From Cytobacillus massiliigabonensis (GTDB lineage: Bacteria; Bacillota; Bacilli; Bacillales; Cytobacillaceae), in assembly GCF_900199725.1 (NCBI RefSeq), contig NZ_LT904902.1, positions 652,659-716,658 on the forward strand: 64,000 nt of DNA, given 5' to 3'. Within the stretch, counting starts at the first letter, position 1; each line of letters begins with the position of its first letter. The notes below the pieces were generated by a model that was given only the letters and a program-made list of their open reading frames with translations, was not told where the DNA came from and made no database searches. Made by a program: the position numbers and the translations under genes. This document shows positions 61,019 to 64,000 of the stretch, piece after piece.

Positions 61019-62083
61019 TTAGTTGCTTGGAATTTCGGGCTTTTCAACCTCAGGCAATTCTCCGCTCATGCTTTCAAGGAATGCAATAAGTGAACTGATT
61101 TCCTTTTCTGTTAAATTAAGCGTTTTCATCTGAACGCTTTTATTCGCATGATCCCCGCCGCCTTCATTATAGTACATAATGACATCCTTCAATGATTCAA
61201 GACTTCCATCGTGCATATATGGTGCAGTATAGGCAACTCCTCTTAATCCAGGTGTACGGAATTTGCCTTTGTCATCTTCATTTCCCGTTACTGCAAAGCG
61301 TCCATCATCCCCGCTCATTCCTAAATTATGATAATTATAATCAGATAAAAGCGGACCTGCGTGACAAGAAATACAGCCTGCTTTGCCAGCAAATAATTTC
61401 ATTCCCTCTTTAGCATCCAAACTAATTGCATCCTCTTCCCCTTGAAGATAGCGATCAAATGCTGTATCAGCTATGACGATTGTTCTTTCAAATGCAGCGA
61501 TTGCTTTTGCAATATTGTCAGCAGATATCTTATCATTAAAGACCGTATTAAATTGTTCTACATATGTAGGAACTCCATTTAGTTCAATAACCAGCTCATC
61601 TAAATTTTGATTCATTTCGACTTCCGATTGGATCGGTCCTAATGCTTGTTCCTCTAAGCTTCCTGCTCGTCCATCCCAGAAGTTTGTTGGATAATATCCA
61701 GAATTAATGATGGTCGGACTATTCCGCGGACCATTAAAGCCTTCAAAGCCAATAAATTTTTCCATTCCATCTCCATAGCCCGCACCAGGTGCATGACAGG
61801 ACATACAGCTTTGAACATTATTCCCGGACAGGCGAGGATCGAAATATAACGTTTTTCCTAATTCTATTTTTTCTTCAGTCATTGGATTTTCAGCTGGAAC
61901 AGGAATTTCTCCTAATGGTTCAAATTTAGCCTTAGCCTCTTCAAGCTCTTGATCAATGACATTTTCTTCTACAGGTTCATTCGCATTTTTGTCAGCAGGA
62001 GCGGCTGCATCCTCTTTGGCACCGCATGCACCGAGAATTGATAGTACAATAATTAACATGATCCCTATTCCCATTCTTCTCAT
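61019..62083 (-). CDS. Di-haem cytochrome c peroxidase, lipoprotein
   Basis: 354 residues. Lipoprotein signal (IMLIIVLSILGACGAKE, lipid on Cys20), an Ala/Glu-rich linker, then a CCP/MauG domain with two haem c motifs, CMSCH (in SCMSCHAPGAGYGDG) and CISCH (GCISCHAGPLL). It reduces H2O2 with electrons from cytochrome c on the outer face of the membrane. A perfect Fnr-type box lies 130 bp upstream, pointing to expression under low oxygen. Such peroxidases are uncommon but known in Bacillaceae. Confidence 0.93.
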   Translation of the reverse strand: MRRMGIGIMLIIVLSILGACGAKEDAAAPADKNANEPVEENVIDQELEEAKAKFEPLGEIPVPAENPMTEEKIELGKTLYFDPRLSGNNVQSCMSCHAPGAGYGDGMEKFIGFEGFNGPRNSPTIINSGYYPTNFWDGRAGSLEEQALGPIQSEVEMNQNLDELVIELNGVPTYVEQFNTVFNDKISADNIAKAIAAFERTIVIADTAFDRYLQGEEDAISLDAKEGMKLFAGKAGCISCHAGPLLSDYNYHNLGMSGDDGRFAVTGNEDDKGKFRTPGLRGVAYTAPYMHDGSLESLKDVIMYYNEGGGDHANKSVQMKTLNLTEKEISSLIAFLESMSGELPEVEKPEIPSN

Positions 62084-62409
62084 AAATAGCTCCCCCTATT
62101 TATTTATTAGATTCAGTGGAAGCTATGGAAAGCACATCCATTTCTTCCATTCATCTTTAAAGTGATTATATAATTAAACTTATTCTTATTTACGTATCAT
62201 TTTCGAAAAGTTTGTGACATTAATCACAAAGTAACTTTAACTTAGTTCGTATATTGGAAACATATTTAAAGAAAAATAATCGCATAATAAAAGATAATCA
62301 TGATTTTTTAATACTTTTTTCAACTTTTTTAGGCATATAACTATCTAATTCGCCTTTTTTCGTATAAAATTATTTCGTTTGGATGATATTTTTTCATGGG
62401 GGTAAAAAA
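62084..62409. other. Divergent promoter region of peroxidase and phosphate-transport genes
   Basis: 326 bp of AT-rich DNA without a gene. It carries the Fnr-type palindrome at 62213-62228 and several short T/A runs; I see no clear -35/-10 pair for the DUF47-pit operon. Confidence 0.6.
62213..62228. promoter_or_regulatory. Fnr/Crp-type box TGTGA-N6-TCACA
   Basis: TGTGA-CATTAA-TCACA, a perfect match to the B. subtilis Fnr site, extended to TTTGTGA...TCACAAAG. It is 130 bp upstream of the cytochrome c peroxidase start and about 180 bp upstream of the DUF47 gene. Confidence 0.8.
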
Positions 62410-63027
62410 ATGGCTTTTAAGAAGAAAGACAAATTTAACACATTACTTAGCAGTATCGCACTAAATGTGAAAGAAGGAGCAAATTATTTTGCAGACTATA
62501 AACTAAAAAATGTCAGTGACCTTAAAATTTTCTCAGAAACAATGAAGGATTATGAATCAAAGGGGGATTCATATGTTCATGAGGTTATTAAAGAATTAAA
62601 TAATGCCTTCATTACACCAATTGAACGTGAAGACATTCTTGCACTAGCTATGAGCTTGGATGATGTCATTGATGGGATCGAGCATTGTGCGGCACTATTT
62701 GAAATGTATTCAATCACACAGGCAGATGACTTTATGCTTAAATTTGTTGATGCCATTAAACATTGTGCCGATGAAATTGAAAAATCAATTGAACTTCTAT
62801 CAAATAAAAAGCTGCAGCAAATCCGCGAACATGCAATCAAAATTAAAGATTATGAATCAAAATGTGATGGCGTGCTGAGACAATCAATCAAACATCTCTT
62901 TTCCGTTGAGAAAGATCCTGTACGTATAATTCAATTTAAAGAAATTTACGAAAATCTTGAAGAAATTGCTGACAGCTGTCAAAGTGTTGCAAATACTTTA
63001 GAAACCATAATTATGAAAAATGCGTAA
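62410..63027 (+). CDS. DUF47/PhoU-like protein accompanying Pit
   Basis: 205 residues, PhoU-like all-helical DUF47 protein (MAFKKKDKFNTLLSSIALNVKEGANYFADYK; later HEVIKELNNAFITPIEREDILAL and a repeat-like second half, each fragment quoted only in part). It probably gates or regulates the adjacent Pit transporter; the B. subtilis counterpart is ykaA next to pit. GGGGG 7 nt before ATG 62410; the frame is open nine codons further but no site. Pit starts 13 bp after its stop. Confidence 0.9.
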   Translation: MAFKKKDKFNTLLSSIALNVKEGANYFADYKLKNVSDLKIFSETMKDYESKGDSYVHEVIKELNNAFITPIEREDILALAMSLDDVIDGIEHCAALFEMYSITQADDFMLKFVDAIKHCADEIEKSIELLSNKKLQQIREHAIKIKDYESKCDGVLRQSIKHLFSVEKDPVRIIQFKEIYENLEEIADSCQSVANTLETIIMKNA

Positions 63028-63040
63028 GGAGTCTTAGCAA

Positions 63041-64000
63041 ATGGATGGATTTTTAATACTGACAATTTTAATTGTAGTCATGGCTTTAGCTTTTGATTTT
63101 ATCAATGGTTTCCACGATACTGCCAATGCTATTGCAACATCTGTCTCAACAAAAGCACTAAAGCCCAGACATGCAATTATTTTAGCAGCAGTAATGAACT
63201 TTGTTGGTGCAATGACCTTTACAGGCGTTGCAAAAACAATTACGAAAGATATCGTTGATCCATTTACATTAGAAAATGGGTCACTCGTCATTTTAGCTGC
63301 TCTTATATCAGCGGTTTTCTGGAATTTACTTACTTGGTATTATGGCATCCCAAGCAGTTCTTCTCATGCACTCATCGGTTCAATTGCCGGTGCTGCAATT
63401 GCCGCTGCTGGCTTTGCCTCCCTTAACTACAAAGGATTTTTGAAGATTATTCAGGCACTTATTTTTTCACCATTAATTGCCTTTGCAGTTGGATTTATCG
63501 TCTACAGTATTTTTAAAGTTGTCTTTAAAAATAATAATTTAACAAAAACAAATCGAAACTTCCGTATTTTTCAAATTTTCACCGCTGCCCTGCAATCGTA
63601 TACTCACGGAACAAATGATGCGCAAAAAGCAATGGGAATTATAACAATGGCTTTAATTGCCAATAATTACGTAACGAGTACGGATATTCCTTTTTGGGTG
63701 CAATTTTCCTGTGCTTTAGCTATGGGGCTTGGAACATCTGTTGGCGGATGGAAAATTATCAAAACAGTCGGCGGGAAAATCATGAAAATTAGACCTGTTA
63801 ATGGAGTTGCGGCAGATATAACTGGTGCCATGATTATATTCGGCTCCACTTTAATTCACTTGCCAGTTAGTACAACTCATGTTATTTCCTCTTCCATTCT
63901 TGGTGTTGGTTCAGCTCATCGCCTTAAGGGTGTAAAATGGGGAACCGCCAAAAGAATGCTTATCACATGGGTCATTACATTGCCTATTTCCGCTACAATT
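63041..64000 (+). CDS. pit: Low-affinity inorganic phosphate transporter Pit (3' end cut)
   Basis: First 320 codons; the window ends before the stop, and about a dozen residues are probably missing. Multiple membrane helices; the duplicated signature appears as DFINGFHDTANAIATS near the N-terminus and THGTNDAQKAMG in the second half. It imports metal-phosphate with protons. AAGGAG stands 10 nt before the ATG. Coupled to the DUF47 gene as in B. subtilis ykaA-pit. Confidence 0.93.
   Translation, partial: MDGFLILTILIVVMALAFDFINGFHDTANAIATSVSTKALKPRHAIILAAVMNFVGAMTFTGVAKTITKDIVDPFTLENGSLVILAALISAVFWNLLTWYYGIPSSSSHALIGSIAGAAIAAAGFASLNYKGFLKIIQALIFSPLIAFAVGFIVYSIFKVVFKNNNLTKTNRNFRIFQIFTAALQSYTHGTNDAQKAMGIITMALIANNYVTSTDIPFWVQFSCALAMGLGTSVGGWKIIKTVGGKIMKIRPVNGVAADITGAMIIFGSTLIHLPVSTTHVISSSILGVGSAHRLKGVKWGTAKRMLITWVITLPISATI

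Noticed and set aside
1-64000. CRISPR array, prophage or insertion sequence
   Set aside because: No regularly spaced repeats, transposase, integrase or phage structural genes were found on either strand.

Overview
The window is chromosomal DNA of a low-GC, endospore-forming Firmicute of the Bacillaceae, a Bacillus-like genus but not B. subtilis itself. The support is two alpha/beta-type spore proteins, SpoVR, YheC/YheD coat-type ATP-grasp proteins, a SigY operon, and long blocks in Bacillus gene order (yhaN-O-P-Q-R, hemZ, yhaX, yheA-B, yheD/C, yheE; yhcY-Z; yhcT-U; ykoG-H with PepSY genes; msmX-yxkF). Almost every gene has a strong Shine-Dalgarno sequence and most units end in clear intrinsic terminators. 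No prophage, insertion sequence or CRISPR array was seen, so most of the window is housekeeping DNA.

Layout. 1-10.3 kb, mostly minus strand: YhaN/YhaO nuclease pair, YhaP/YhaQ ABC exporter, enoyl-CoA hydratase, acyl-CoA ligase, HemZ, and a HAD-family protein whose nucleophile Asp is Asn. 10.5-19 kb: sporulation-related block with two SASP genes, YheA, YheB, a plus-strand operon of four ATP-grasp paralogues, and a tRNA-like element ending in CCA inside the probable sigma-G leader of the second SASP gene. 19-25.6 kb: fumarase, a SigY operon with its autoregulatory promoter, and feoA-feoB plus a Cys-rich partner under a Fur box. 25.7-36.3 kb: soluble histidine kinase, YdaF-type acetyltransferase, CadA-type metal ATPase, two CorC/HlyC-type membrane proteins around a frameshifted MerR gene, and a two-component system. 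36.3-46.4 kb: guanine-class riboswitch and purine permease, CheY/CheX-like pair, two YitT proteins, O-methyltransferase, a HesB-like gene, catE with a YodB/CatR-type regulator, spoVR. 46.4-64 kb: galE, msmX, YkoGH-like system, YhcYZ, phosphoglucomutase, BdbC with a thioredoxin-like partner, RNA pseudouridine synthase, di-haem cytochrome c peroxidase under a perfect Fnr-type box, and the DUF47-Pit phosphate system running off the end.

The most notable observation is that two genes carry an in-frame TGA exactly where a functional cysteine is expected. In the CadA-type ATPase it replaces the first Cys of the N-terminal CxxC metal site. In the HesB-like protein it lies in a GFG-(TGA)-GG motif, the known selenocysteine position of HesB-like selenoproteins. 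Both TGAs are followed by a hairpin at the distance of a bacterial SECIS. Together they suggest that this organism decodes UGA as selenocysteine, and that a P-type metal ATPase may be a selenoprotein. No Sec machinery gene lies in the window, so this needs the rest of the genome. Other unexplained items are the tRNA-like leader, a two-hairpin structured region after the second SASP gene, a 68-bp dispersed repeat present twice, and hairpins between a strong Shine-Dalgarno and the start codon of both CorC-like genes.
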